A DNA stretch of 64,000 bases from Granulosicoccus sp036478595 (lineage in GTDB: Bacteria > Pseudomonadota > Gammaproteobacteria > Granulosicoccales > Granulosicoccaceae). The notes under the pieces were generated by a model. It did no database searches. It was not told where the DNA came from and saw nothing but the letters and a program-made list of their open reading frames with translations. The stretch spans positions 186,001 to 250,000 of the forward strand of contig JAZGEF010000053.1 in assembly GCA_036478595.1 (NCBI GenBank). Reading direction: 5' to 3'. A program made the position numbers and the translations under genes. Shown piece by piece: positions 7,487 through 16,897 of the stretch (its first letter is position 1; every line of letters starts with the position of its first letter).

Positions 7487-7954
7487 CCCCCAAAAAACAG
7501 CCGCATACGCCGTGTGCCACAAAGTGAAAAAAAGGGCAGGGTGTGGCCTAATAGAAGCCAACAAGCGTCCAGTTACCCCGGCATGCTCAATCCGGATGTC
7601 ACCAAGAAAGATCCCATTCATTCTGTGATTACCGCATTGCCAATTCTCATGCTGTTAATTGGTTTGGCGTATTGGTATCAAAAAGAGAGTGCACAACAAA
7701 ATGGCCCACCTTTGATATCAGAGGCCGTTGAGCTTGTTGGTGAATTCAATGGAGTATCGACAACACAGGCTGCCGGCGGTGCGCAATATTTTGTGTGGTT
7801 GATGCAAGGTGAGACCCCAAAAACCATCCGCATAAGCAAAGATCAATATGCGCTGTATCGCAAGCACGAAGTAGGTGAAGCTGTTTTGATCACCGCCGCA
7901 CCTACAGTGAGCGGGTCTGATACTTTGTGGCTTGTTGATGTTGAGCCGCGGTAG
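7475..7954 (+). CDS. Single-pass membrane protein, unknown
   Basis: 159 residues. Residues 1-45 are basic and hydrophilic, ~48-66 form one membrane segment (VITALPILMLLIGLAYW), and the rest is a small soluble domain with beta character ending in LWLVDVEPR. Positive charges before the helix predict N-in, with the C-terminal domain in the periplasm. No ribosome site is obvious; the start codon sits in the loop of a perfect inverted repeat. Family not recognised. Convergent with the histidine kinase gene. Confidence 0.65.
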   Translation: MSDQPPKNSRIRRVPQSEKKGRVWPNRSQQASSYPGMLNPDVTKKDPIHSVITALPILMLLIGLAYWYQKESAQQNGPPLISEAVELVGEFNGVSTTQAAGGAQYFVWLMQGETPKTIRISKDQYALYRKHEVGEAVLITAAPTVSGSDTLWLVDVEPR

Positions 7955-7989
7955 CTGCACGGTCATTCTCACCACCGCCGCGGGCACGA

Positions 7990-9426
7990 CTACACAATCT
8001 TCTGCTTGGTAAAATGCATCTTGATAACCAGGCCAGGTTCGTTATCATCTAGTTCGATTTCGGCTTTGTGTATTCGCGCTACGGCTTTTACCAAGCTTAA
8101 ACCCAGGCCGTTGCCTGCTGAGTTGCGTTCGTTTTCTAGCCTGACGAAGCGTTCAAATACACGTTCTCTTTCCGCTATGGGTATGCCCGGGCCGTTGTCG
8201 GCCACACTTATCGTGAATGCGTCATCAGTGCCCTCAATTTTTACGCATACGGCACCGGGAGCTGGGGTATATTTGATAGCGTTGTCGAGTAGGTTGGTTA
8301 CTGCTTGGCCTATCAAATGGCGATTGCAAAAATAATTTGGGTAATCTTTGATTTCCGTTTCGACGGTAATTTGATCCTCAATGGCTACGGCTTCATAGAG
8401 CTCTGCCAGCTCTTCAACAAGATTGCCGATATTGGCTTTCGACCACTCGGTTGAATCGATGCCAGCTTCTAACCTTGCAATACTGAGCATGGCGTTGAAG
8501 GTTTGTATCAGGCTATCTGCATCGTCAATGGCTTCGCCCATCACAAGGCGGTAGTTTTCGGGGTCGCGTTCTTCTAGTAAGGTAACTTCAAGCTTTGTGC
8601 GTAATCGGGTTAATGGGCTACGCAAATCGTGTGCAACGTTGTTGGTAACCTGTTGCATACTTTTCATCAAATCTTCTATGCGATTTAGCATTTGATTAAG
8701 TTTGGTGGCGATCTCATCAAACTCGTCGTCTCGTGCCGTTACTGACAACCGTTGTGATAAATCACCACTCATAATTTCCGATGCGGTTCGGCTAACTGAG
8801 TCGATTCGCCGAAGCACACTACTGCCAATCCATACACCGCCAATCAATGAGAAAAACAGCGTTAGTAACGTTGCGCCCACGACCAGTGCAAACGTGTGGT
8901 CAAGCAGGGCTTTTTCATCACTGATCTCATGGCCGATAGTGAGCTTGAGGCCATTGGGTAATTGAGTTTCAGCGACACGTACCGGGTTAAATGCGCGTGG
9001 GCTGCCAGGAGGTAGATCGGCTACATCTCCCATATTGCGAGTGGTGTGTGAGCGCGTGGACTTCACTCGTATTGGTGCGTCTTCATCAGTTTCGCTTGAA
9101 TCGGTCGACTCGTTATTGGCGAGAAAATAGAAACGGCCGTAGGTGTCGATCTGATTGCGGCGTTGTATCGCTTCAAGCAATTCAGGGAGCGCGCCAGATT
9201 TGTACAGATTGATTAGGTAGTCGGTTTCGAGACGAAGGCGTGCGTCAACCTGAGATTCTATTTGATCCCGGGTGGACCAGTAGATAAAGCCGAGTGTGGC
9301 TGCTGATAGGGTACTAAACAGAGTTGCATAGATAAGTGCCAAGCGAAACGCTGAGGTGCGAAAAAGCCTGCCACGATCAAAGTCGCGCAAACGGGCTCGG
9401 GCTGCTGGTGGTTTGCGCGTTTCCAT
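7990..9426 (-). CDS. Two-component sensor histidine kinase
   Basis: 478 residues. One membrane helix at ~28-50, a periplasmic sensor region of ~130 residues with an acidic Ser/Glu-rich stretch, a second helix at ~180-205, a HAMP linker, then HisKA with phospho-acceptor His266 in NVAHDLRSPLTRLR. The HATPase_c domain shows the N box (NLLDNAIKYT), the G1 box (DNGPGIP) and the G2 box (GNGLGLSLVKAVA). It is downstream of the response regulator gene on the same strand with a 187-bp gap. The adjacent divergent gene encodes a Do-type protease, so an envelope-stress role like CpxA is possible but not shown by any binding site. Confidence 0.93.
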   Translation of the reverse strand: METRKPPAARARLRDFDRGRLFRTSAFRLALIYATLFSTLSAATLGFIYWSTRDQIESQVDARLRLETDYLINLYKSGALPELLEAIQRRNQIDTYGRFYFLANNESTDSSETDEDAPIRVKSTRSHTTRNMGDVADLPPGSPRAFNPVRVAETQLPNGLKLTIGHEISDEKALLDHTFALVVGATLLTLFFSLIGGVWIGSSVLRRIDSVSRTASEIMSGDLSQRLSVTARDDEFDEIATKLNQMLNRIEDLMKSMQQVTNNVAHDLRSPLTRLRTKLEVTLLEERDPENYRLVMGEAIDDADSLIQTFNAMLSIARLEAGIDSTEWSKANIGNLVEELAELYEAVAIEDQITVETEIKDYPNYFCNRHLIGQAVTNLLDNAIKYTPAPGAVCVKIEGTDDAFTISVADNGPGIPIAERERVFERFVRLENERNSAGNGLGLSLVKAVARIHKAEIELDDNEPGLVIKMHFTKQKIV

Positions 9427-9613
9427 TGTTACAACAATAGCGGAAATATTCCGTGCCAGTTTACCTATTTAATGGGCTGGTTATTGTTATGGAGCGTAAC
9501 TGATTAAATAGGTGAGCCATCGCCTACCGATAGGGTAGCTGTGGATCCCCACGTACCACGTGCTCTTTATGGTACGCGGGCTGAGCGCCCTTACAGGGTG
9601 ATCCATTGATCTC

Positions 9614-10312
9614 TTACAAACTGGTTTCGAGGCTATTGGAAGCTTCTTGTAGTTTGTAACCTGCGCCCCTTACTGTGTGCAGTAGCGGGGTGTCGAAATC
9701 TTTGTCTATCTTGCTGCGCAGACGGCTTATCTGCACATCAATAACATTGGTTTGTGGATCGAAGTGATAGTCCCACACGTTCTCTAACAACATGCTGCGC
9801 GTGACCACTTGCCCGGTATGTTGCATGAGGTACTCGAGCAACCGGAATTCGCGTGGTTGTAAATTAATGTTGTTGCCAGATCGTGTGACCTTATGTTTGA
9901 TAAGGTCGAGTGTTAGATCGCCCACATGCAACACAGTGCCTTGTACACCGGTTTGCGCGCGCCGCGTAAGTGCTTGCAAGCGTGCCGTGAGTTCGCTTAA
10001 GGAGTAAGGCTTGGTGAGGTAATCGTCGCCACCAGCTTTAAGTCCGGTTACGCGCTCGTCAACATCATCCAGTGCGCTTAATATCAGTACCGGTGAGTTG
10101 TTACCCATACGACGCAATTCTTCAATTAATGATAGGCCATCGCGCTTGGGTAACATCCGGTCGATAATATGGGCGTCATAAGCATTTGCAACTGCCATCT
10201 GCAAACCTCTTTCGCCATCTGCTGCATGTTCTACAGCGTGTCCGCTTTCTGTCAAACCCTTGACCAGATACGCTGCGGCTTCCGTATCATCTTCCACTAG
10301 TAAAATTCGCAT
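9614..10312 (-). CDS. OmpR/PhoB-family response regulator
   Basis: 232 residues. Receiver domain with the acidic pair Asp8/Asp9, phospho-acceptor Asp51 (HIIDRMLP), a Ser/Thr in LILSALDD and Lys in YLTKPYS. A winged-helix DNA-binding domain follows (LQPREFRLLEYLMQ, then VIDVQISRLRSKID and VRGAGYKL). It is the partner of the kinase downstream. It is divergent from the protease gene at 10425, separated by 112 bp that must carry both promoters. Confidence 0.95.
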   Translation of the reverse strand: MRILLVEDDTEAAAYLVKGLTESGHAVEHAADGERGLQMAVANAYDAHIIDRMLPKRDGLSLIEELRRMGNNSPVLILSALDDVDERVTGLKAGGDDYLTKPYSLSELTARLQALTRRAQTGVQGTVLHVGDLTLDLIKHKVTRSGNNINLQPREFRLLEYLMQHTGQVVTRSMLLENVWDYHFDPQTNVIDVQISRLRSKIDKDFDTPLLHTVRGAGYKLQEASNSLETSL

Positions 10313-10424
10313 ACTGCCCCCATTTTAAGTCTGTCCGTACGTTTAACAAGCTGTAATGCAACGGTGCATTGTAACTTGACTCTATACGTATCGATTCACG
10401 TTCATAAACTGGAGTATACAACCC

Positions 10425-11915
10425 ATGAATGCAAACGCTGTTGACGATGCCATCGTAAGCACCGAAGTGCGAACCACGACCGTTATGTCCCGTATTCGTT
10501 CTCATACAAGAATATATCGAAACACCCTAATTTTGATACTACTGATGCCGTTTCTTGCTGTAACGAAATCATACGCTGACACCCTGCCTGATTTCAGTGC
10601 GCTGGTAGACCAAGAAGGTGATGCAGTCGTAAAAATCTCTGTGCTGACCGAATCTACCAGTTTGGGGCGTAGCGGCATCCCAGGGGGCGATCTGGACCAG
10701 TTACCTGAATATTTGCGCAAGTTTTACGAACAACTTCCTCAAAATCAGCAACCATCCCCACGTAGAGGTGGTGGATTTGGAAGCGGCTTCATTGTTTCAG
10801 AAGATGGTTATGTGATTACAAACGCGCATGTTGTCAACAATGCAATTGAGATTAGAATCGGTTTAAAAGATCGTCGTGAATATGATGCGACGCTAATTGG
10901 CCTTGATAAATCCAGTGACATTGCAGTATTGAAAGTTAACGCCAATAATTTGCCCGTTGTAAAAATTGGTGATTCGGATGATTTACGTGTAGGTGAGTGG
11001 GTATTAGCCATTGGTTCACCGTTTGGTTTTGAACAAACAGCCACGCAGGGCATCGTCTCGGCGCTAGGCCGAAGTTTGCCGGACGAAACTTACGTGCCGT
11101 TTATTCAAACTGATGCAGCCGTCAATCCAGGTAACTCTGGTGGCCCATTGTTTAATACTGATGGCGAAGTGATTGGCGTCAATTCGCAAATCTACTCTCG
11201 CTCAGGTGGTTATCAGGGTTTGTCTTTCTCTATACCCATCAATGTGGCCATGTCAATTGCGGATCAACTTAAATCCAATGGATATGCGACACGTGGTTGG
11301 TTAGGCGTGATGATCCAAGACGTGAATCAAGATTTAGCTGAATCATTTGGTTTGAGTAAGCCTGAAGGTGCCTTAGTTGCGCAGGTGGCCAGCAACGGGC
11401 CGGCTGAAAAGTCAGGTATTGAGGCTGGTGATATTCTGATTAGCTTTAATGGTAAAAAAGTGCTGTCATCTAACGCGCTGCCGCCGTTGGTGGGCGCAGT
11501 GAAACCAGGCGAAACGGTAAAGGTTTTGGTAATTCGCGACGGTAGTGAGAAAATAATCGATGTTGAAATCGGTGCACTAGAAGCTGATTTAAAAGCCAGC
11601 AAAGCCGTGGAACAGGCTGGTATGGAAGAATCAAAGCTCGGTGCAGTGATCGCTAACATCAACGATGATGAACTAAAAGAGCTTGGCCTTGATACTGGCG
11701 TGATGGTAAAGGAAGTCACGCCACAAAGCGCAGCCTCTAACGCAGGCTTGCGCGCTGGTGATGTTATTGTGAAATTTAATCGTAAGCCTATTGAGAGTGT
11801 GCGTCAGCTTGAACAACAGCTGAATGATTCCATTGGCGGCAAAGCGACGTCGATATTGGTGCAGCGTGAGGGTTCGCCAATCTTCATGGCCTTGAAGCTT
11901 GATTCGGATGGTTAG
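10425..11915 (+). CDS. Periplasmic serine endoprotease, Do/DegP family
   Basis: 496 residues. An N-terminal extension is followed by a signal segment (~31-51, ending SYA-DTL). GGAG lies ten bases before the first ATG; an internal ATG at 10485 would give a more ordinary signal peptide length. Trypsin-like domain with the catalytic triad His135 (TNAHVV), Asp165 (SSDIAVLK) and Ser238 (NPGNSGGPL). Two PDZ domains follow (~300-385 and ~405-490; GWLGV, AEKSGIEAGD, ASNAGLRAGD). Degrades or refolds misfolded envelope proteins. The divergent two-component system may control it. DegQ/MucD-type; I cannot separate these by sequence alone. Confidence 0.95.
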   Translation: MNANAVDDAIVSTEVRTTTVMSRIRSHTRIYRNTLILILLMPFLAVTKSYADTLPDFSALVDQEGDAVVKISVLTESTSLGRSGIPGGDLDQLPEYLRKFYEQLPQNQQPSPRRGGGFGSGFIVSEDGYVITNAHVVNNAIEIRIGLKDRREYDATLIGLDKSSDIAVLKVNANNLPVVKIGDSDDLRVGEWVLAIGSPFGFEQTATQGIVSALGRSLPDETYVPFIQTDAAVNPGNSGGPLFNTDGEVIGVNSQIYSRSGGYQGLSFSIPINVAMSIADQLKSNGYATRGWLGVMIQDVNQDLAESFGLSKPEGALVAQVASNGPAEKSGIEAGDILISFNGKKVLSSNALPPLVGAVKPGETVKVLVIRDGSEKIIDVEIGALEADLKASKAVEQAGMEESKLGAVIANINDDELKELGLDTGVMVKEVTPQSAASNAGLRAGDVIVKFNRKPIESVRQLEQQLNDSIGGKATSILVQREGSPIFMALKLDSDG

Positions 11916-11923
11916 AATGTCAA

Positions 11924-11951
11924 ACTCCGGAGGGCAGTTGCCCTTCGGAGT
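11924..11951. terminator. Hairpin between convergent genes
   Basis: ACTCCGGAGGGC / GCCCTTCGGAGT with one mismatch and a short loop. It lies between the protease stop and the stop of the convergent membrane protein, so it can serve both strands. No strong T-run. Confidence 0.55.
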
Positions 11952-11957
11952 ATGGCG

Positions 11958-12689
11958 TTATTTATTGCCGTCCTTCTCACTTTCGTCGGTCTCTTCCTCA
12001 GCTCCAACCATAACCTGCTCGAGTGTTAAACCTGTGAGCCTGCTAACTGTGCGCCAGATGAAGTAGAAGATGGCGAACATCATGATCATTGAAGGTATCG
12101 CGATAACCGGATAACTCAATGCATTCATTTTACCAAGCTCGATATTAAACGCCTCGGTTCCTGCAGTGCTGGTTACGATAGATTTGGCCAATATGAAATT
12201 CATAATGGCGGAAAAGAAAAACGTACCAGCAAAAAAATAATTGGCTTTGTCCAGCGCACTATCAAATTCAGGCTTCGAGCCCTTCTGTTGCAGCGCATCT
12301 TCAACTGCGTGTATATTCACAACAGACGGATTGAGTAACAATTTGTTTAGCAGCGGATAACCCATCTTCTTGGCAACCAATACTCCGATACCAATCGCTA
12401 AGGGAATCGCCGCTTCTTTTACCGCTAGCCATTTAGGATCAAGCTTTAACAAGCCAATGCTGCCTGTGAGTAAAACGCTTATGACACCTAATAGTGCGAC
12501 CCAGTTACGAGTGCCATTGCCGATAAGTTCGTACAGGCCATAACAAACAGGGAATGCTAGTGCGACGATTAAACCACCCGTGGGCCCCAGGTGTTGTTCG
12601 CCACTAAACTTCATCAAAATGAGAGTAGGAATAACAATGCTGATGATGAGATCAACAAACGGACGTTGTTTTTTTTCTGATTTGTTCAC
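11958..12689 (-). CDS. Integral membrane protein, VC0807-like
   Basis: 243 residues with about six membrane segments (starting DLIISIVIPTLILMKF, then LIVALAFPVCYGLYEL, WVALLGVISVLLTGSIGLL, AIPLAIGIGVLVAKKMG, a FFFSAIMNFILA segment and MIMMFAIFYFIWRTV) and an acidic C-terminal tail. It resembles small membrane proteins annotated as the VC0807 family, a recollection I cannot verify. Function unknown. It is convergent with the protease gene and appears monocistronic. Confidence 0.7.
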   Translation of the reverse strand: MNKSEKKQRPFVDLIISIVIPTLILMKFSGEQHLGPTGGLIVALAFPVCYGLYELIGNGTRNWVALLGVISVLLTGSIGLLKLDPKWLAVKEAAIPLAIGIGVLVAKKMGYPLLNKLLLNPSVVNIHAVEDALQQKGSKPEFDSALDKANYFFAGTFFFSAIMNFILAKSIVTSTAGTEAFNIELGKMNALSYPVIAIPSMIMMFAIFYFIWRTVSRLTGLTLEQVMVGAEEETDESEKDGNK

Positions 12690-12764
12690 GGCCGAGAATT
12701 TAGAGTAGTGGGGGAAAGGGATAGATGGCTTGTTTAGGACGGTTTGCCTAGGGCAATTAAATAA

Positions 12765-12785
12765 GGGCCGCCCGTGTGGCGGCCC
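12765..12785 (-). terminator. Strong terminator hairpin after the 19-codon ORF
   Basis: Perfect 8-bp GC stem GGGCCGCC / GGCGGCCC with a 5-base loop; on the minus strand it is followed by TTATTTAATT. It lies 46 bp beyond the stop of the small ORF at 12832-12891, giving a compact unit. Confidence 0.65.
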
Positions 12786-12831
12786 TGTGCTTTGGCTGAC
12801 AAGCAGCCAGAAGCAGCAGTTGTTCTAGCGA

Positions 12832-12891
12832 TTAGGCTAGGCCACCGCTCCGAGCTGACCTGTCATGATTCAAAACACTTGATAAAGACAT
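12832..12891 (-). CDS. Putative 19-residue small protein or leader peptide
   Basis: ATG at 12891 to TAA at 12834-12832 encodes MSLSSVLNHDRSARSGGLA. The ribosome site is nearly ideal: GGAGGTGATC ends two bases before the ATG, matching the 3' end of 16S rRNA over about ten bases. A GC-rich terminator follows. The peptide is polar, with no membrane segment. It may be a real small protein, a leader peptide or the coding part of a small RNA. No homolog is known to me. Confidence 0.5.
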   Translation of the reverse strand: MSLSSVLNHDRSARSGGLA

Positions 12892-12987
12892 TTGATCACC
12901 TCCCACTAAGTTGCTGAATGAATTTAAAGAGTAGCACAATTGTGTTTATGCTGTTAACGCACTGTTACGATCAGCTGCTAAGTAGCG

Positions 12988-14301
12988 CTAACTCGTTGCT
13001 GCGGATACGGGGGTGTCAGCAGGCACAGGCGTTGTTTGTGGGGCAAGTGCTGGTGTTAGTGCTGGGGTAAGTGCTGGGGTAAGTGGCGTTGGATTGTTCA
13101 AGGTTCGAAAAACACGTTGTCCACGCTGCACGTTGATATCGTCTAACGTGACTACGCGGCTTGATGAGCCACTGCCGACTTCAACCGAAACGGAGTGCGT
13201 GCCGGGCTTAACTGGAATCACTAACATCGATAGTTGGCCGGGCAGTGTTTCCCAACTGCGTGTGTCGGGTAGTTCAGAAATATAAAGCGCGGCAGTGACG
13301 AACATTCCCAGTAGCGTGTCCTCTTTGCGTGCCTCTTTAGCGATGGCGTTCTTGACGCCCGCCCTAACCACAGATTTAAGCGCAATCTTGTTGCCACGCT
13401 TGGAAAGTGATGAGCGCGCTACGGAAATCAGGTTGGTGGTAATAGGTGTGCTCGACACTTCCTTGCCATTTAACGATACGTTTATCGCTTTACTGATTTC
13501 TGGGTATTCTGGGTATATAGGGAAGGCGATGAATTGATCGATGTCGATGGGAATGCTGCCCACGTGTTTGGTAGCGATGCGTCCGGTATCGACAAACACC
13601 ACGATAGCGCTATCAAACGGTTTAAAATTTCTGCCGCTAGCTATTTTTTTCATCGCAGTGCGTCGATCTAAGCGTTTTGCGTTGTTCCAGGCCAGGCGGG
13701 CAATTCCTTCAGAGTAGTCGGCGTCTGTAAAGAGCTTGTTGTATTCAATGTGAGCGCTATCAAATTGCTTAACTTCTTCAAGTGATATGCCAATCAATGC
13801 GCGAGTAAACCAGTCTTTTTTTAGTGCTTTAGCATGGGTGCCAAGTAGTCTGATCGCTTGACGCGCTTCAACGGCTGCGGATTCCGGCTCATTTAGTAAT
13901 AGGAAGTTCATCATCTGTAGCGAATGAACCCATAAGCGCTCGCTGTATTCGCCACGATAGCTGGTGGCCCAGTCGTTAGTGACTAGTGCTGTGGACTGCT
14001 CAGATACGCTAATGAAATCGAGTTGCGCCAATGTGCTGCTGGCCTGAAGTAGCGCTCGGCTACTCTCTCGGTAACGGCCGGCAGCAAATGCGATAGAGCC
14101 TCTATCAAAATCCACCAACAATCGGTTTTTTGAATCGGGATTGGCTGCGTTGAGGGTTTCGAGTGCTCGGTCGGGCTGGCCACTGAAATACTGCATGCGT
14201 GCAGTTTGGATAGTGGTGGTTGATGCGCATGCCTGCAAAAACAGCAGGCACACGATCAATGCCCAATTGCGCATCCTTGCATGTATTTTTATGTCCATCA
14301 C
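12988..14301 (-). CDS. COG3014-like outer-membrane lipoprotein
   Basis: 437 residues. Signal peptide with lipobox LQAC (Cys at ~25). The first half has TPR-like helices (RALETLNAAN, GSIAFAAGRYRESSRALLQA). The second half has a conserved beta domain (AIVVFVDTGRIATKHVGSIP, SMLVIPVKPGTHSVSVEV). The C-terminus is a low-complexity tail of LTPA repeats, coded by visible tandem DNA repeats at ~13040-13085. It is co-directional with and 24 bp downstream of an LpoB-like gene. The association of these two families is familiar from other gammaproteobacteria and points to a role in envelope or peptidoglycan synthesis. Confidence 0.8.
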   Translation of the reverse strand: MMDIKIHARMRNWALIVCLLFLQACASTTTIQTARMQYFSGQPDRALETLNAANPDSKNRLLVDFDRGSIAFAAGRYRESSRALLQASSTLAQLDFISVSEQSTALVTNDWATSYRGEYSERLWVHSLQMMNFLLLNEPESAAVEARQAIRLLGTHAKALKKDWFTRALIGISLEEVKQFDSAHIEYNKLFTDADYSEGIARLAWNNAKRLDRRTAMKKIASGRNFKPFDSAIVVFVDTGRIATKHVGSIPIDIDQFIAFPIYPEYPEISKAINVSLNGKEVSSTPITTNLISVARSSLSKRGNKIALKSVVRAGVKNAIAKEARKEDTLLGMFVTAALYISELPDTRSWETLPGQLSMLVIPVKPGTHSVSVEVGSGSSSRVVTLDDINVQRGQRVFRTLNNPTPLTPALTPALTPALAPQTTPVPADTPVSAATS

Positions 14302-14325
14302 GGTTTTAGAGTTAGCGGTTGAAGG

Positions 14326-14946
14326 CTACCAGCGAAAAATCGGTTGAGAAGACTCACGTGCAATCTCAACGTTATCAGCCCAGCTGATTTCACCTGTTTC
14401 AAGGTTAGTTAGTTCCAGGTTCATGCTATAAAAAACCAGCTTCTTTTTCTTTAAACGCCATTGCCTGGGCTGTTGCTTTTCGATTGAGCGTAAGGTGCCT
14501 GCAAGAATGTAGTCAGCGCCTAGCTGCCTTCCTGTTTTGATTTGATCAGCAACGGCTACATAGCCTGCTTGTTGGTACTCAGTTTCAGCATTAACGTTTA
14601 CACGTTGCTCACGATTGAGGAAGCGATACTTGTTTGCTTGAATCAGCTTTAAGCGAATGTCATCGGAAATACCACCAGTATTGATGTGCTCGCTAGTTTC
14701 GTTAGCGATGCCATAAGTAATGAGAATTGGCTTCCCAGCGCTTGTGTTGATTTGTGTGGTGGTGAGCAAGCTGCCCACCAAGTCATCAACGATGGCTTTT
14801 TTATCGGAGAAATCGTAGTTAGCGTCGTAGTGAATATCGCTTTCAGGATCGATATTACGTGTGGTTGCAGCGCAACCCATAATACCAACGCTCAGTAGAG
14901 CGACTAGTGTTAAGCGCAGTGTGCGCATGTTAATTAGTGTTTTCAT
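14326..14946 (-). CDS. lpoB: LpoB-like penicillin-binding protein activator lipoprotein
   Basis: 206 residues. Signal peptide with lipobox ending MGC (Cys at ~25) and an N-terminal linker. The conserved domain carries ILITYGIANETSEHINT, RFLNREQR, ADYILAGTLRSIE and EISWADNVEIAR, as in LpoB/YcfM (COG3417). LpoB is an outer-membrane lipoprotein that activates the peptidoglycan synthase PBP1b. An internal ATG at 14928 is an alternative start. First gene of a two-gene unit with the COG3014-like lipoprotein. Confidence 0.85.
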   Translation of the reverse strand: MKTLINMRTLRLTLVALLSVGIMGCAATTRNIDPESDIHYDANYDFSDKKAIVDDLVGSLLTTTQINTSAGKPILITYGIANETSEHINTGGISDDIRLKLIQANKYRFLNREQRVNVNAETEYQQAGYVAVADQIKTGRQLGADYILAGTLRSIEKQQPRQWRLKKKKLVFYSMNLELTNLETGEISWADNVEIARESSQPIFRW

Positions 14947-15231
14947 AATAATTCCATATTGGGCGTATTGGTACTGATAGGTTTGGACAGCGTTGTTGGC
15001 TCAGTGTTGTTAGTTCAATAATGTTCAGTATTGGATGTACCATATTGTTTAGTGCGGTTATCCGTATTCTTAGTTCAATTAAGTGTTTTCAGTGTTTAGT
15101 GTGCACTGGAGGAGCTATTTTATTTGTGCCCATCCCGTATCAGCTATACCATAGTATCTATCGGCCATATTGCCATGGCCTGACGTGCATATTTGTAACG
15201 AGATGTAAGCGCAGTCGATTGTGGCGCGATT
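14947..15231. other. Intergenic region, lpoB upstream
   Basis: About 285 bases without a gene. It is AT-rich, with TTAGTTCAAT occurring twice (near 15008 and 15071). It must hold the minus-strand lpoB promoter; no motif can be assigned with confidence. Confidence 0.4.
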
Positions 15232-15252
15232 CGCACACTAAATAAGTGTGCG
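15232..15252 (-). terminator. Stem-loop after glpK
   Basis: CGCACACT / AGTGTGCG, a perfect 8-bp stem with a 5-base AT loop, 15 bp past the glpK stop. No U-run follows on the minus strand, so it could stabilise the 3' end rather than terminate. Confidence 0.45.
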
Positions 15253-15267
15253 CCCCCAAAACTGAAT

Positions 15268-16752
15268 CTACACTGTACGGGTGCGATCAACAGCGTTAGT
15301 CCAACCTACCATAGCGGTATTGCGTGTGCCCGCATCCATATTAGGCAAAAACTCCCGCTCTTGTTGCCACTGCCGGGTTAAGTCATCAATCGAGCTATAC
15401 ACGCCAGTTTGCAAGCCAGCAAGGTACGCGGCACCTAATGCGGTAGTTTCTGTTTGTTTTGGGCGTTGTACCGGTATGTCGAGCACATTCGATAGGTACT
15501 GGTTTAGCCAATTGTTTTTAACCATGCCGCCATCGACTCTCAAGGTATCAAGTGTAGCGCCATCGTTTCGCATCGCTTCGAGTAAATCATTAGTTTGATA
15601 ACAGACAGATTCAAGTGCTGCGCGTACTAGGTGAGCTGGGCTGGTGTCCCGTGTTAAGCCAAATATTGCGCCGCGTGCGTCAGGATCCCAGTGAGGTGCG
15701 CCTAAGCCTGTAAAGGCAGGCACCATATAAACGCCTTGGTTGTCTTCTAGTTGGGTGACCAACGATTCGGTTTGTTCTGCTGAATCGATAACGCCAATGC
15801 CATCGCGCAACCATTGCACTGCGGCCCCTGCGACAAAGATCGAACCTTCGAGCGCATAGTGAGTTTTGCCATCAAGTTGATAGGCGATAGTGGTTAGCAT
15901 CTTGTTAGTTGAATGTAAGGCCTTCTCGCCAGTGTTAAGCATGACGAAACAGCCCGTACCGTAGGTGCTCTTAACCATGCCTTCGCTAAAACACACTTGA
16001 CCAATGCTGGCAGCGTGTTGGTCGCCTGCTACGCCTGCGATGGGTAGGGCTGTGCCCAGTATTGATTTATCAGTTGTTCCGAAATCACTGGCACATTCTT
16101 GCACCTCTGGTAGCAAGCTGTCGGGTATCTCTAAAATTGCCAACAGTGATTGATCCCACTGTTGCTTATGTATGTTGTAAAGCAGGGTGCGGCTAGCGTT
16201 AGTGGCGTCGGTTTTATGCACAGCGCCGTTGGTGAGCCGCCACATTAAAAATGAATCTATCGTGCCGAAGGCCAGCTCACCGTTTTCGGCTTGGGTGCGG
16301 GCATCAGGCACGTTGTTAAGTAACCAATTTATTTTTGTACCAGAGAAATAGGGGTCGAGCACTAGCCCTGTGGCTTGCGTAAATGTGGCTTCATGGCCTG
16401 CTTGCTTAAGTGATTGACAATACTCTGTGGTGCGTCGGTCTTGCCAAACAATGGCATTGTGGATGGCTTTGCCCGTTTTGCGATTCCATATGACGGTTGT
16501 TTCGCGCTGATTGGTAATGCCGAGCGCAGCAACGGTCCGGTTGGCACTGGCTGCTTTTGCCAATACGGCCTGGCAAGTATCAATTGTGGTTTTCCAAATT
16601 TCCTCTGGATCGTGCTCAACCCAAGCTGAGCTGGGGAAGAATTGGGTAAATTCTTGTTGGCATACTGCGAATGCAGTGCCATCGGTCTCAAACAACATGG
16701 CGCGCGAGCTGGTGGTGCCTTGATCGATGCTGAGAATAAGTGGCTGGCTCAT
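15268..16752 (-). CDS. glpK: Glycerol kinase
   Basis: 494 residues from the ATG at 16752 (MSQPLILSIDQGTTSSR); a longer GTG start at 16803 would add 17 residues absent from the family. FGGY-family kinase with the N-terminal phosphate loop DQGTTSSR, the glycerol-contact region AWVEHDPEEIW, IVWQDRRT, AGVAGDQHA, and the C-terminal VDGGMVKNNWLNQ and ETTALGAAYLAGL. It phosphorylates glycerol to sn-glycerol-3-phosphate in the cytoplasm. It is divergent from glpD with a ~145-bp shared promoter region. No glpF or glpR lies nearby. Confidence 0.96.
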   Translation of the reverse strand: MSQPLILSIDQGTTSSRAMLFETDGTAFAVCQQEFTQFFPSSAWVEHDPEEIWKTTIDTCQAVLAKAASANRTVAALGITNQRETTVIWNRKTGKAIHNAIVWQDRRTTEYCQSLKQAGHEATFTQATGLVLDPYFSGTKINWLLNNVPDARTQAENGELAFGTIDSFLMWRLTNGAVHKTDATNASRTLLYNIHKQQWDQSLLAILEIPDSLLPEVQECASDFGTTDKSILGTALPIAGVAGDQHAASIGQVCFSEGMVKSTYGTGCFVMLNTGEKALHSTNKMLTTIAYQLDGKTHYALEGSIFVAGAAVQWLRDGIGVIDSAEQTESLVTQLEDNQGVYMVPAFTGLGAPHWDPDARGAIFGLTRDTSPAHLVRAALESVCYQTNDLLEAMRNDGATLDTLRVDGGMVKNNWLNQYLSNVLDIPVQRPKQTETTALGAAYLAGLQTGVYSSIDDLTRQWQQEREFLPNMDAGTRNTAMVGWTNAVDRTRTV

Positions 16753-16897
16753 AGCTGATTCTTTAATGTTGTCTAATTTTGGGCGGTGGGCATTTTTGGC
16801 CACAGGCTAATTCACAGTATACCGTTGTGACCCCAGATACCAACCTGATCGTTTATAGTGGGAGTGATGAAATTGATGGCGCGTTAAGGTGAGTGAA

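Noticed and set aside
15021..15245. 74-codon plus-strand frame in the lpoB-glpK spacer
   Set aside because: No ribosome site, unnatural Cys/Ile-rich composition, and it runs into the glpK stem-loop. Not a gene.
16753..16803. Longer glpK start at the GTG 16803
   Set aside because: The extra 17 residues are not part of glycerol kinases, and the ATG at 16752 gives the canonical N-terminus.
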